Below, piece after piece: positions 11,226 to 22,920 of a stretch of DNA of 64,000 bases. The stretch covers positions 3,596,001-3,660,000 of the forward strand of contig JAMSLZ010000001.1 of NCBI GenBank assembly GCA_026027325.1, given 5' to 3'. A program made the translations under genes and the position numbers. Source of the stretch: Actinomucor elegans. Its lineage: Eukaryota > Mucoromycota > Mucoromycetes > Mucorales > Mucoraceae. Numbering within the stretch: position 1 is the first letter of the stretch; the number at the start of each line of letters is the position of its first letter. Under the pieces are notes generated by a model that was not told where the DNA came from, did no database searches, and saw only the letters and a program-made list of their open reading frames with translations.

Positions 11226-13177
11226 ATGCACAAGAGAAACTTATCGTCCAGCTATTGTTATGATACAGGTTCTTTATCCAGTATAGCCTCGCAAGCTACA
11301 CTGACGGATACGCATAGTACCCATTTAGGGGTTTCAAGACAAAGAACAAATGAGGACACTGCACCTGCTATGCCTCCAGCAGTTGCATCAATCGGCTCTG
11401 CTATGGATTCTCCTTTACCATTCAGACCTTCGTTATGGCGAGCTAATACCAACAACAACATAACTGATCTTGAGCGAGGTCCCAGTATTAAATCCACCAA
11501 CTACTTTACAGCAGAGAGAATCCCTTCCTCAGCCACCAATTATCGCGGTGCAGATCTGACAAGAGACAATAGTATTGCCACTGCCATTAGCATGCGACGT
11601 GCAGATATTATGGTATCCAGAGATAACCCACAGCATTTGCATCAACATCGAATGAGCGGTGTAAGAAATGACGATGAAGATACAGCCATTCTTAATGAAA
11701 CAATCAATAACAACGACCATCCTCACAGTATGACTGGACCTGTGATCCAAGACGAACTATTATTTGAAAAGAAGAAGAGTGTTATTATTCTATTAGGTCG
11801 ATTGCTATTGAAATGTGGCTGCCCTTGCCATCGAGTGGTAATAAAATGTTGCTAATGTCGATGCGTATACTCGGCTAATCCGTTTTTTTTTTATTATTAT
11901 CATAGGATGATACACTCCAACATACGTCCAAAGTGTTAGCACTGGACGCATCGTTTTCATTCTTGCCAGACTCTGTTATTATTACTTTCACACAAGGCGA
12001 TGAAACGCAGTCTATCATGGTCAAATCACCACAAGGTTATGATAATGGCAAAATAGCCATGATAAATGATATCATGAACTTCTTTCATAGAGGCGAGATT
12101 GATCTAGATCGATGTCTGGTCTTGCTTCATGATGTGGCAACTGCTCCACCCACCTGTGGTGTTTGGTCCACCGTGTTATTTTTCACATTGAGTAGTTTTA
12201 CTGCCTCAGCCATGATGTTTGGCGGTTCCTGGATAGATGCCTGTATTAGTGGTGCTTTGGGTCTCTTGGTTGCCATCCTGTATATTTTATCATCCCAGTT
12301 CCCCATCTATGCTCGAGTATTTGAAATATCCGCTTCTGTATCAGTTGCAATTATCGCCAAGGCGTTACATCGTTATTGCTGCTTTACAAGTGTAGCCATG
12401 TCGGCCATTTTAATTTTATTGCCGGGATATACAATGACTGTGGGCGTGGTAATGGGACTCCTCAGTATCTATTCTTGTAGTCAAATTCTAACTAAACATT
12501 ACATGATAGATCGAATTATCTGCACGACATGTAACTACGGGTATTGTTCGGCTCGTTTATGCTGTATTTTACGCATTTCAACTAGCATATGGATTACAAG
12601 TAGGTAGCAGCGTCTATAATGCCATTGACGATACAGCGCCAGAAGACGGTCTTTGCGGCCAAAACGTCGTTTCGCCTTGGTTCTACATCCTTCTATTACC
12701 CATTCTCTCTATTTCTCTTTCTCTATCTTATGGTTCTTCACGAAAACAATGGATCTCACAAATCTTCTCCGCTACCATTGCCTTTTGTCTTTCTTACTTT
12801 TTGGGAAAAGTTGTGCCAGATGGTCAAATTGTAGGCAGTATTGCCGCTTTTGCTATTGGAATCTATTCCAATTTTTCACTAAAGATTACAGGCGAACCTC
12901 CTTTAGCTCCTTTGTGTGTAGGTATAACTTTGTTGGTACCGGGAAGTATAGGTATGTAATGCATAAAAGCGCTCTTTTTAGGGAATATGTATATTAATAA
13001 GCGTGATCAATAGGTGTTCGAGGTGCTTATTCAGTATTACATCAAAGCGATCTGGGCCAAGGCAACTTCCCAATGCAAATGTTGACAATTGCACTTGGTT
13101 TATCGGCAGGATTATTTGCTGCAGCCATGATTGTTTATCCATCAGGTAAAAAGAGATCGATGTATATCTCTCTATAA
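11226..13177 (+). CDS. ThrE/Prm10-family multi-pass membrane protein (DUF1212)
   Basis: Member of the threonine/serine exporter-like family, represented in yeast by pheromone-regulated Prm10. Exons 11226-11837, 11906-12448, 12510-12951 and 13014-13177 join in phase to 586 residues. The first ~180 residues are hydrophilic (Ser/Thr/Asn-rich). A conserved cytosolic domain follows: LLLKCGCPCHRVDD, ALDASFSFLPDSVIITF, and the CLVLLHDVATAPP region. Ten or so hydrophobic segments come after it, in two blocks: GVWSTVLFFTLSSFTASAMM to LPGYTMTVGV, and LVYAVFYAFQLAYGL onward. The exon 2-3 junction restores GVIELSARHV, which is conserved in the family. The transported substrate in fungi is not established. 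The gene ends at a stop after a Lys/Arg segment; a further small exon is possible. Confidence 0.88.
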
Positions 13178-14947
13178 TATATAATGTATAGTAGATTTTG
13201 TATATATATATATATACAGTAGTAATGGTCAGTAGTTTATATTAAATTTATTTACATAATTCAGTTTATTGTCCAATTGGAATAGTTATGTAATGCTCAA
13301 AAGTATTTATGCCATTGCAGCAGATCAAATCAAAATACATACAATTGACGGTTTCCCCTTTAAACTACTATTCCAGGTACCCACATTGGAGATTATTTGT
13401 AATGCCAACAAATGCAAAAGTTCGTTCTGATCATGAGATTCTAATTAGATGTAATATTGGACCGAATCAATCGAGATCGTTTGTGCTAATTAGGGTATTA
13501 TGTCAATTCTAAGAAGAAATTTTAGCTTAGAAATCAAAATTAATATTTATATATATATATATATGTATTCAAATATTATGATTGTAACCGTGAAAGGAGA
13601 AAACTTAAGCTATAACTTTAAACGCTTAATATAAACCATAGAAAATGAATATCTCTTTCGAGTGGCCCTCCTATTTCAACATAGTATAACATTAAACATC
13701 GCTAAAGATGTTTGCAAAAGCTTACAAATCTCAGTATATTAAAAATAATGTATTATATTCTATCTATTTCCCAAAAATCAAAGCTTCACCTCTGTTCGCC
13801 ATTAACATACCAACAATTTCATGATTAGAAAAACATTTATCGAACCTTTACCTCGGTGGATAACTGTGTTAATCCTAGTCGACCATTGGAGTCGGTGAAT
13901 TGGTATATCTGCTGGTTTTAATTAGCAAGATACTTATTTTCTAACTTGAATAGCATCATTGTTGCTGCTCATAATTATTGTTCATTATTGCTATGTTTTA
14001 TATATTTTTTATATCAATTTATGCTGGCTTTTACTATTTTTCACCTATTAGTCGTATTTGTTCTCCAAAAAGTATTCTACCTAGGCCAAAAAGTCGATTG
14101 ACAAGTATAATCAATAACTAAAAAGTGCGACAGATTTTTTTTTTTGAAAAACATAAAAATGCTCTTTTGGCTCGGTAAACATTTGTTCATCAATCCCTGT
14201 TTCATCGGGCTGTTCTAATATAGTTTATGATATTAACTAAATCATTCTTTCCTATTGGTTTTACTCAGTAAAAAAGCATCAATGCATTACAGATGGAACT
14301 GTAGGGACGAGGCAATGAATAATACAAATGTATTTTTCTTTCTCAACGGGATTCCCATTATCTATTAAATTTTGGAACCATAACAAAATTTTACTTAGAA
14401 ACTGCAAACGACAAAATAGCCTGAGCTTTGAGATCATTTTTCGTAATAAGCAACTGCTGATGCGCGAAAAGTGCTTTAGTAAAAGTTATGTAGAGTTCAA
14501 TTACATATTCAGCTGTACAAAAATTATCTGATAACTCTTTTTTTTTTTTCACTGACCTGTCTTCGATAAAAGATGATTTTTTGGGAGTTTTGAAAATACA
14601 ATCATAACTCATATATTTTGTATCACCAAAAAAATGCATATAAAATATAATAGGATACTCTTACACATGTAAATCTTATAATAGTTATAACCTAAGCTTT
14701 CAAATTTGGGGTTTTGAACAGTACAAAAGAAAAAGGAAGATGAAAACTTTGTGCTTAAAGGTATCCCTTTCATTTTTAATTTCTCTACATTGCTCGAATG
14801 ATTCCAATTTAAAGTCGTATTTGACAAAAATAAGTCAATGTATGGACTAGTATCATTATTTAAGTGAAGTTCAATGGATATATTAAATTTTAGCAAGCGA
14901 TTGTAAATCATGATCTTTTCGTATGTCCCAACTCTAATGATTAATTG

Positions 14948-15010
14948 ATCTGTGGATTGATCCCGATACAATGTCGCATTTGAATACTAATATTCACTCT
15001 GGCTAGTTGC
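14948..15010 (-). repeat. MITE terminal repeat copy (right orientation)
   Basis: Contains GATCCCGATACAATGTCGCAT followed by TTGAATACTAATATTCACTC. Its reverse complement matches the terminal-repeat core ATGCGACATT and the adjacent ACTAAT block found at 41529-41595. Diverged copy. Confidence 0.45.
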
Positions 15011-15114
15011 TGCACCCTTTATAATACTTATTTAACTGTATTGAATCTAAAATACTTTAATAACCAATAGTGAACTTGTAATTGATATGTATTTATATGA
15101 TCTAGATCTTGATC

Positions 15115-15180
15115 TACAGATCTCTCGACTGATCTTGATCGAATGTCACAACGGATGCATATGCTATACTTAGAATGAAA
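15115..15180 (-). repeat. MITE terminal repeat copy (right orientation)
   Basis: Contains CTCGACTGATCTTGATCGAA, then TGTCACAACGGATGCA, and ends TTAGAATGAAA. In reverse complement it gives TTCATTCTAA, ACATTCGATCAAGATC and CGAG in the same order as the other copies. Confidence 0.5.
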
Positions 15181-15360
15181 CCCTGAGGCTATTAGAACTC
15201 TGATTTGAACAAAGTACGAATGGTATGCATTAGTTACTAATAATTTTATGGTATATTATTCGCACTTCATATGCTTTGGATTTAATGATCTAAAGATTTT
15301 CAGATAATCTTGGTACTAATTCAGAATGAGTTTCAAAATTGATGGTACAGGATGCAACGG

Positions 15361-15427
15361 AAACAATCTCGGTCGACCTTGGTCAAATGTCGTATTTAGA
15401 TTAGTGTTTCGCGCCCAGAATGAGTTC
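15361..15427 (-). repeat. MITE terminal repeat copy (right orientation), well preserved
   Basis: The reverse complement reads ACTCATTCTGGGCGCGAAAC, then ACTAATCTAAATACGACATT, then TGACCAAGGTCGACCGAGAT. It is one of the best-preserved ends of the family and shows that the repeat extends out to ACTCATTCTG. A second, shorter end (TCAGAATGAGTT) sits just upstream at about 15315-15333. Confidence 0.6.
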
Positions 15428-16268
15428 TAGTATCTGCTGAAATATCATCTTTACAATAATTCTTTTGCTAAACTGAATGACTAGCCCTTATTTGTCAATC
15501 TATTACGGCGCTTATTACAGCCCAATGATCCTTTCACATACAACTTTCCCTTTTAGTGAATGATATTTTGTCTATCAGCTGTTGCATTTCATGAGAATAT
15601 CTTCAATTAATCCGGATACGGGAGCGGTGTGCATTGTAACACTTGGGTCAAGTTCCAGCACTAGCTTTCACTGGTTCATGCATGCTTTGATGAAACCTGG
15701 AAGTTAGCCACTTGTTCAAACCATTCACCAGGCCAATCTAATGATAAATGAGAAATGATAGATAACCGGATTTATTGTATAGATGAATATATCATAGGCG
15801 TTTCATTGTCATAGTCTTGATTCATTGTTATACTATCCTAGCAGATAAAGTCGCTTCCGTTGTCTCAAAGATAGTAAATCAGTTATCGCTCCATGTAGAT
15901 CATTATCATTCTAAGACAATTTCTATATTTCGTCATGTAGACGATCTTCAGCTAATGTGAAGTAAGATTGGACAAGTTTCTCTGGTAACTGTTAAAGAAG
16001 CCTTTCAAAAACAGGCTGGTAGCCAGTTCTTTTTCTCTTTGTAGCATTCTATATAGTACAGGGATATTCATTGATTGTGTAAGTATGATGAAACACATGA
16101 TGACTAGGTTTACGGTTTTTCCTCAGTTGCGATTCCAGCCAAAAAGAAATTCTCCTCGTTGAACAGCGAGACATTCCATTGTTATACACAGTTTATGCAC
16201 TTGTCAAATACGACTTTTCCCGAATACCGTGAGAAATGAATTTATTTTTTTATTTTTTATTAATATTA

Positions 16269-16757
16269 TTATATGATGGTAGCAATAGGTGAATTAATGA
16301 TTTTACTACTTGAAGTAATAGCTATTCTGCAATCTCGTGGTGGTAATAGACTATTATTTGATGCAGGTAATGAATAGGGTATATTGTCTTGTTCTTCTTC
16401 TTCTTCTTCTTCTTCAGCAGAAACGCGCAATGGAGAATGATGATCATGATGATTATGGTGAGGTTTGATAGAGAATTCATCACTTGAATGCTCTTCTTCG
16501 TCTTCTGCAGCCATCACACGCCGATTTGTACGTCTTGTGCGAGTATTTAATACTTCCTCGGCTTTAGCAATTGTATTACATAGTAACAATCGTTCTCGAA
16601 CATGGTACTTTTGTTTGCTACGTTTATCATCTCGATCCAGTTTCTTACAGCCAAGCGTATAGGCCTTATTGGCAATTTGACGAGGTGAAAGCGCAGTGGT
16701 TGAGAATATAGTACATGGAGCTGTAACTCGTTTTGAAGACCAAATAGTTGAAGCCAT
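16269..16757 (-). CDS. Conserved-looking unknown acidic protein
   Basis: Single-exon frame of 162 residues with a plausible start at 16757; I do not recognise a family. The N-terminal third is basic and helical (SPRQIANKAYTLGCKKLDRD, then KRSKQKYHVRERLLLC), and RTRRTNRR could be a nuclear signal. The middle has acidic blocks (EDEEEHSSDE and an eight-Glu run encoded by a CTT/TCC-type repeat at about 16393-16416) and a His-rich patch (HHNHHDHH) that might bind metal. The C-terminus is Ser/Asn-rich. It is divergent from the AIG1-type GTPase gene across 543 bases. It could be a regulator or a chance frame; the amino-acid composition looks coding. Confidence 0.55.
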   Translation of the reverse strand: MASTIWSSKRVTAPCTIFSTTALSPRQIANKAYTLGCKKLDRDDKRSKQKYHVRERLLLCNTIAKAEEVLNTRTRRTNRRVMAAEDEEEHSSDEFSIKPHHNHHDHHSPLRVSAEEEEEEEEQDNIPYSLPASNNSLLPPRDCRIAITSSSKIINSPIATII

Positions 16758-17300
16758 TCTTAAATATGTTTTCTTGTTAAGATTTTAGTCTTGTATAATA
16801 CATATATATATTTAATTCGAGTAAAGCAAAATAACAGCCAAAGATTGAAAGAAGAAAAAGAGTTCAAATCAGAAACGAAAGGGCATTTTCCACCTTAAAT
16901 ATATATAAAAAGGTTAGTCACACGGAGAACTTCGGAACACTCAGCATATGAAAGCCAACGGAGCAAACAGAAACCCAATCAAACTAATGTTTCTCAGTCA
17001 TTCCGCCATTTACACGTTGATTGGCTCAATACTGCAGTGCCTATCAAAAAGGCTTCATTCAATCCACAAACTTGCACTTTTTGCCCAATTAACTCTCAAA
17101 ATCACACCCAAGCTTAGTTGTTTAGCCCAATGTGCTTTTATACTGACTTGATAGTTAACAAAATACTTTAAAAGAGGCGCAGGCATTCGCCACATAATAA
17201 GTGTAATTCATTGGCAGAGTATTAATAACCTTGGTAGCGCGTGGTTTCTACCTTAAAAGTCAATATTACCTTGGAGACGCAGCAATATCCTTCTTCTCTT

Positions 17301-18398
17301 ATGACCAATAGCAAAAGTACGTGCCTGACGAACACTGGTTCCGAGGAAGAGAATAGTAGTCCCTTCTATTCCTATGAACACGACCAAGATCCAATCATGA
17401 TAGCAGCTCGTTCGCAAAAAAACGTGCGCTGGAAACACTACTCAGAAGACAACACACCCTTGAATCACCAACATTTCGATACCATTCCACCATTAAACTT
17501 GATTGCACTCGGTAGAACAGGTGACGGTAAATCCAGCCTGCTGAATGATCTAATGGGACACCAAGTATTTGAACAAAAGATCTCGGCCAAGGTGATTTAG
17601 AATATGCATTTATTATTAGGAGAAAAAAAAAAGCAAAACTCATTATTTCAAAGTGTATAGTCTCAAACCAAAGATATACAATACCACACTGGATTTTGGG
17701 CACCTCTTCAACCCTATATGCACGGTAAACAGGATTTTGGATGTCCAGTTACTGTAATAGACACACCTGGTTTCGGCGATTCGCAAATGAGAGATAAAGA
17801 GTTTTTCGAGATCATCCAAAATGCCTTGGTGGATACTGCAATCCACCGAGGCGGTATTCACTGTGTATTGATGGTATTCAAAATCACAACAAAGTAAAAG
17901 AATGCGCCCTATCATAGATGTTCAAAGCAGTTTTTATTCTAATGACTCTATCTATGTAGTTCGGATACCATCTTCAAAAGCATAGAGGCTTTTTATAACC
18001 TAGTATCACCTCATGCTATCAATGAGGACTATTGGAATAACGTCTTATTGGTGTTTACGCATGTCGATATAGTCAATGGCAATGCCAATCGATATCAATC
18101 TCATAAGATGGCTTTAAAGACCAAAGTCAATCGAGCCTTAAGAGAAAAGTACAATCTAAAGCATGATTTACCTATGCTTTGGATCAGCACTCAGAAGTAT
18201 ACTTGTGGTTTCTTGAAGGGCCTAGGTGATTGCGACTGTGAAAAAGGAAATCGATATCACGCAGACTGCCGAAGACGATTATTCGAGCAAGTGTCGAAAC
18301 GAAGAAACATACCTTTCACTTTAACAGCTGTCAAACAAGAGCCAGTGGAAGCAGATGATGAGGCAGAAGAGATAATTTCATTGAATAATGGGGTTTAA
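17301..18398 (+). CDS. AIG1/GIMAP-type GTPase
   Basis: P-loop GTPase of the AIG1 (GIMAP/toc-related) family. Exons 17301-17591, 17661-17893 and 17960-18398 give 320 residues. The GTP-binding motifs are present: G1 GRTGDGKSS at residues 71-79, G3 as IDTPGFGDS, and G4 as FTHVD. A conserved-box-like hydrophobic stretch (GGIHCVLMVFKI) separates G3 and G4. The C-terminal part has a Cys-rich segment (CGFLKGLGDCDC, HADC) that could bind metal, then an acidic tail. In-frame sequence extends upstream to 17241 without an ATG; the first ATG at 17301 is preferred. GIMAPs act in membrane-associated signalling in animals and plants; the role in fungi is unclear. Confidence 0.85.
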
Positions 18399-19194
18399 GC
18401 GTTAAGCACTCTGAGGTTCTATTTGAGCTTATTTTTGATCCACTCATTTATTTTGAGGAATAATAATAGCAATAAAATAAACACAAATATATTGTAGCCA
18501 TAGCAATGTTTGTGGAAAATTAATAAAATATATACTTCTAATATGCTTGTTTACAACCTAAAGACTAGATAAAAAATTTAAAAATCGAGGCAAAGGGGGA
18601 TACATGAAATTACTTGATTGGACAAGAACGAATATAAATTATCTGCTTTTAGCAAATGTCTATTGGCTAGTAACAGTGACAAATTGGTCTGAATGATGTC
18701 TCTGACCTCTGATTTTTATTTTTATTCGATTGTTTATATTATAAAATATTCTATCTAATGTAGTGCCTATTAACAATCAATGTAAAAAGTTTTATTGTGC
18801 ATTGAATGGTAAAAAAAAAAAAAAAAAAAAAAAAAATCTTTCAAATATTACCAAAAGTTGGGAGTTTTTCTAAACCAGTTTCTAAACTTTGGTTGAGGTG
18901 TTCTGTACTAATATCTCGAGTTATCTATATAACAAAAAACCGCACCCACTATCTTACCTCTCTATCTAATGAACATGCTCATAGTATAAACTTCGTCTAG
19001 AAACGGCAAACAAGCGTGCCAGACGTCCTGTCAAATAAAATGCAGTACGAATAGAGGAGTCTGAACATTTGCCAGATGCGAGAGACGTGACGTAAGCTCC
19101 GTATAGAAAGCGACGCGCAATTTTGATTCCAATAAATATCGAATTGATAGCACTTACTTTTCCATTTGCCTTTTTACCTAATAAAATATATACA
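18399..19194. other. Gene-free interval before rpt6
   Basis: About 800 bases with no recognisable coding sequence. It contains an A run of roughly 25 bases near 18811-18836 and presumably the AIG1-gene terminator and the rpt6 promoter. Confidence 0.5.
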
Positions 19195-20551
19195 ATGAAG
19201 AAAGAGGGAATCAAGTCTTATTATCAAGCAAAGATTGAAGAATGCGAATTAGTGATGAATGAAAAGTCTCAAGACTTGAGACGTTTAGAAGCACAAAGAA
19301 ACGCCTTGAACGCGAAAGGTAAAGGGAAAAAAAAAAGCGCGCTATGAAAGTAATAAAATATATGGTACTCAACTCTATTTGTATAGTTCGTCTCTTGAAA
19401 GAAGAACTTCAGCTATTGCAAGAACCTGGATCTTATGTTGGTGAAGTAGTTAAAGTCATGGGCAAAAAGAAAGTCTTGGTTAAGGTATATATATGCTAAA
19501 CAAAACTAATGTACAAAGTATAACTAAGCAGCTCTATAGGTTCATCCTGAAGGTAAATTCGTTGTTGATCTCGGTGCCGACATTGACATTGCATTATTGA
19601 CACCTACAACACGTGTTGCTCTTCGTAACGATTCGTATCAACTTCACAAAGTCTTGCCCAACAAAATCGATCCTCTCGTATCACTCATGATGGTAGAAAA
19701 AGTACCCGATTCCACTTATGAAATGGTGGGTGGTCTCGACCAACAGATTAAAGAGATCAAGGAAGTTATCGAGTTACCTGTAAAGCATCCTGAGCTCTTT
19801 GAGGCGCTTGGTATTGCTCAACCTAAAGGTGTTTTGTTATACGGTCCTCCTGGTACTGGTAAAACACTTTTAGCAAGAGCTGTAGCTCATCATACCGACT
19901 GTCGTTTCATTCGTGTCTCTGGTTCTGAATTGGTGCAGAAATATATTGGTGAAGGTAGTAGAATGGTGCGTGAGTTGTTTGTTATGGCAAGGTAAGATTA
20001 CTACATAAATAATGAGCATACAAAAACTAAGCTGTTCTTTACTTAGAGAACACGCCCCTTCAATTATTTTCATGGATGAAATTGATTCTATCGGTTCTGC
20101 TCGTATGGAAAGCGGTGGAGGTGGAGATTCTGAAGTACAAAGAACAATGTTGGAACTGTTGAATCAATTGGACGGTTTTGAAGCAACAAAGAACATCAAG
20201 GTCATTATGGCAACCAATCGTATAGATATTTTGGATCCTGCATTACTGCGTCCTGGACGTATTGATCGTAAGATTGAATTTCCTCCACCAAGTGAGGAAG
20301 CCCGTGCTGATATTTTAAAGATCCATTCCCGTAAAATGAACTTGACGCGTGGTATCAACCTTCGTAAGATTGCTGAGAAGATGAGTGGTAGTAGTGGTGC
20401 TGAAGTAAAGGCCGTTTGTACAGAAGCTGGTATGTTTGCTCTACGTGAACGTCGTGTTCATGTTACTCAGGAAGATTTTGAAATGTCCGTTGCCAAGGTC
20501 ATGAAGAAGGATTCGGATGCTAATACCAGTTTAAAGAAGCTTTGGAAGTAG
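19195..20551 (+). CDS. rpt6: 26S proteasome regulatory ATPase subunit Rpt6 (PSMC5)
   Basis: AAA+ ATPase of the 19S base ring, unfolding substrates into the 20S core. Exons 19195-19318, 19387-19484, 19540-19991 and 20047-20551 give 392 residues, close to the usual 390-406. An N-terminal coiled coil ([20 protein letters not shown]) is followed by the OB fold ([20 protein letters not shown]). The AAA domain has Walker A GPPGTGKT, Walker B IIFMDEID, and sensor/arginine-finger region [20 protein letters not shown]. The C-terminus is LKKLWK, as expected for Rpt6. Near-identity to Rpt6 over [20 protein letters not shown] distinguishes it from the other Rpt subunits. Its stop is only 35 bases from the stop of the convergent Tim17-family gene, so 3' untranslated regions must overlap. 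Confidence 0.98.
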
Positions 20552-20586
20552 AATAAAAAAAAGATACTTTATTTACACAATGCAGT

Positions 20587-21347
20587 CTACTTTTTACTTG
20601 ACTGTATCTTCTTCTCCAATTCTGCCAGTTCAGCTTCCAATGTTTGTAATTTGGTATCTAAGAGTTCATTGTATTCATCTTCAGAAAGCTGATGAATAGG
20701 AAACCAGCTTGGCAAATTAATATGTTGCAAAAGACTGAATACTTTGTTTTCGCCTTCCCCTTGATATTGCTTCTTGGTTGTAACGACAGGCAGAATTGCT
20801 GACCCATCCAGTTTACCACTTTTCAAAATAGACTGCTGACGCCAATTGTTTCCTGCAGTATACACAGCTTGAAGACCTGAACAAATAGCACCAAACATCA
20901 CTGCTCCAGATACAACACTCTTGGGTCCTCTATATGCTGCAGATAACAAACCACCAGTAGTTACGCCTGCCATAGCACTGCTGAACAATGCATCCATATC
21001 TTTGGTTTCTGAATCTTTTAAACCAAACTGAGCGTTCTTTTGTCTTTGATATGTAATGAATGTTTCTCGAACCACTATAAGGAATGAGTCGTGATTGAAT
21101 AGCAAAACAACAAAAAGATACTTACAAAAGAAAGTAGCACCGAATACACCGCAATTCAAACCGGTTGAAGCAGCCCATTGCTTTGCAGGTGCATTCTTTA
21201 ATACAGCTACAGTTGCGCCAGTTGTAGCACCTGCTAACGCTACATGATTTTCTTAGATTAAGTGGCAATCGAGATTCCAATTAGATAAATACCTGCTAAT
21301 CCAGATCCAACAACAACGCTCTGCGCAGTTTCTTTACTTCTACTCAT
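20587..21347 (-). CDS. Tim17/Tim22/Tim23-family mitochondrial protein
   Basis: Small membrane protein of the Tim17/22/23 fold. Exons 20587-21074, 21126-21239 and 21293-21347 give 218 residues. Four Gly/Ala-rich hydrophobic segments are visible: SVVVGSGLAALAGATTGATV, LNCGVFGATFFLVRETF, ALFSSAMAGVTTGGLLSAAY, and SVVSGAVMFGAICSGLQAVY. They carry the small-residue packing typical of the family. The C-terminal ~70 residues form a soluble helical tail (LDTKLQTLEAELAELEKKI, probable coiled coil) that core Tim17/22/23 subunits lack. It may be an accessory or complex I-assembly relative rather than a translocase channel. Convergent with rpt6. Confidence 0.8.
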
Positions 21348-22557
21348 TAGATACAAACAATTCTACCGGGGATTTGAAATGTTTAAATAAAAAAAAAGTT
21401 TGACAGACAAAAAAAAAAAAAAAAAAAAAGGGCAGCGATTTACTAGAACAGTTGTCCTCGGAGAGGAATTTAGAAGGCCCTTTTTTTTTCATAGTGGCAG
21501 TTAGTCTCAGCCAATGAACGTGCCCCATTTAACCTAGAGATCTTTAAAAATGGTATTTTGTTGGACACGTTGTAAAGCTTTTTAGGTTGAATAAGACCAT
21601 ATGGTTAACTAAACGCTGAACATTCAAAGGCATCAGAGTCGAGAGGTTACTGTCATTGATTTAGACCAACTATATCTGTAAAGTAGAAAGGTGCTTTTTT
21701 ATGTGCTCTCTAGCCTGAAGCCAAAATTTCAGGATTTTGAACAAACTGCTTAACTATCTAAAAGACGCTTTAAAGATATATATAATAACAGTATAGTACT
21801 TACACTACATTAAACTACATCTGTAGCTTAATTCAATATTTCTCAGTATAAATCAATAAACTTTGATGCATAACTATGAATAACCAAAAAAAAAGAACGT
21901 ATCCAAATCAACAAGACATTGCAATTGTGACAGAAGAAACAGCAGGATCTTTATATTACTCGGTAGGAAATTAAATTATCAAGAACTTTGTTAGTCAATT
22001 CCGAGTTTGCTTTTTTTTTTATTCGGTTAAGGTCATGTTAAAGTATCAGCAATTGATGTTAGTTGTCAAAATTGGAACCACTAGCCAATAAAAAAATTAG
22101 AAAAAACAAAAGATATTCATTTTGGGCCCATTGTTATAACACTACTTTTCAGTTTGAAAAGACTGGTCTTAACGATATAAATGACCTTTAAGATACATAT
22201 TACATAAGCTCATTACATCGAATATGCGTCAAGGTATTTTTATGTATTTAGTTTAATTTTTTTGTTTCTAAAACTACTAATTCATAACATTCAATTTACC
22301 CTATGCGCGCTAGCTCTCATCACAAACTTTGTTAGTTAGGTTTCCTTTTATCAAGCTTTTCACTAGTAAAAAGCATTTTGAAGATAATCATTTGATTTGA
22401 AAATCATTCTGCTACTTCAAGTTATTAAATTGCCGCCACCAATCAAACAGCGTCATACTCTGCTATTAAAAGCAGCCACAAGCCTCTTTTTTTTGAAATA
22501 AATATTTTTTGGCAATCAAAAAAGCATAGCCTGAACTCTCTTTTACACAATAAAATC
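21348..22557. promoter_or_regulatory. Divergent intergenic region with CCAAT boxes
   Basis: 1.2 kb between the divergent Tim17-family and bystin genes. CCAAT boxes occur near both ends: 21511-21515 (CCAATGAACG, about 164 bases before the Tim17-family start) and 22439-22443 (CCAATCAAACAG, about 119 bases before the bystin start). An A run lies at about 21411-21429. No coding region is seen. Confidence 0.45.
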
Positions 22558-22870
22558 ATGGGAAAAGAATCCACTAAAGCAACAAAAGGGGCTCGTGCTC
22601 AACGCCATGATCCTTTGCATGTTCAGTTAGCAGACATGCCCGAAAACAACACCATGAAGAAGGCACCTCGTCAAAAGTTTATCGATCGTAACAACCGAGC
22701 TGAAGAAACTGGCGAGGTACATACCTAGTCTTCATATGGTTATTCTTGATGTTTAACAAAATAATAATAATAATAGGAGTATTTGGATGCCAAGCTGTCT
22801 AAAAAGATTTTAAAGATTGCCAGAGAACAGCAAGAACAAATTGAAAAGGCCGAGGAAGACGAAGAAGAGA

Positions 22871-22920
<50 letters not shown>

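Larger units (their letters stand above)
13178..16268. other. 3.1-kb gene-free interval with nested MITE remnants
   Basis: No recognisable coding region; the longest frames (about 120 codons at 14609-14971) show no family. The interval contains TA microsatellites (13199-13216, 13552-13564). Between 14948 and 15427 it holds at least four right-orientation ends of the inverted-repeat family, listed separately. Confidence 0.6.

Noticed and set aside
14609..14971. Minus-strand frame of 120 codons
   Set aside because: AT-rich random-looking composition (Asn/Tyr/Lys/Ile), no motif, lies beside MITE debris.
17241..17300. Upstream extension of the AIG1-type GTPase to a GTG
   Set aside because: Nuclear fungal genes start at ATG; the first in-frame ATG is 17301.
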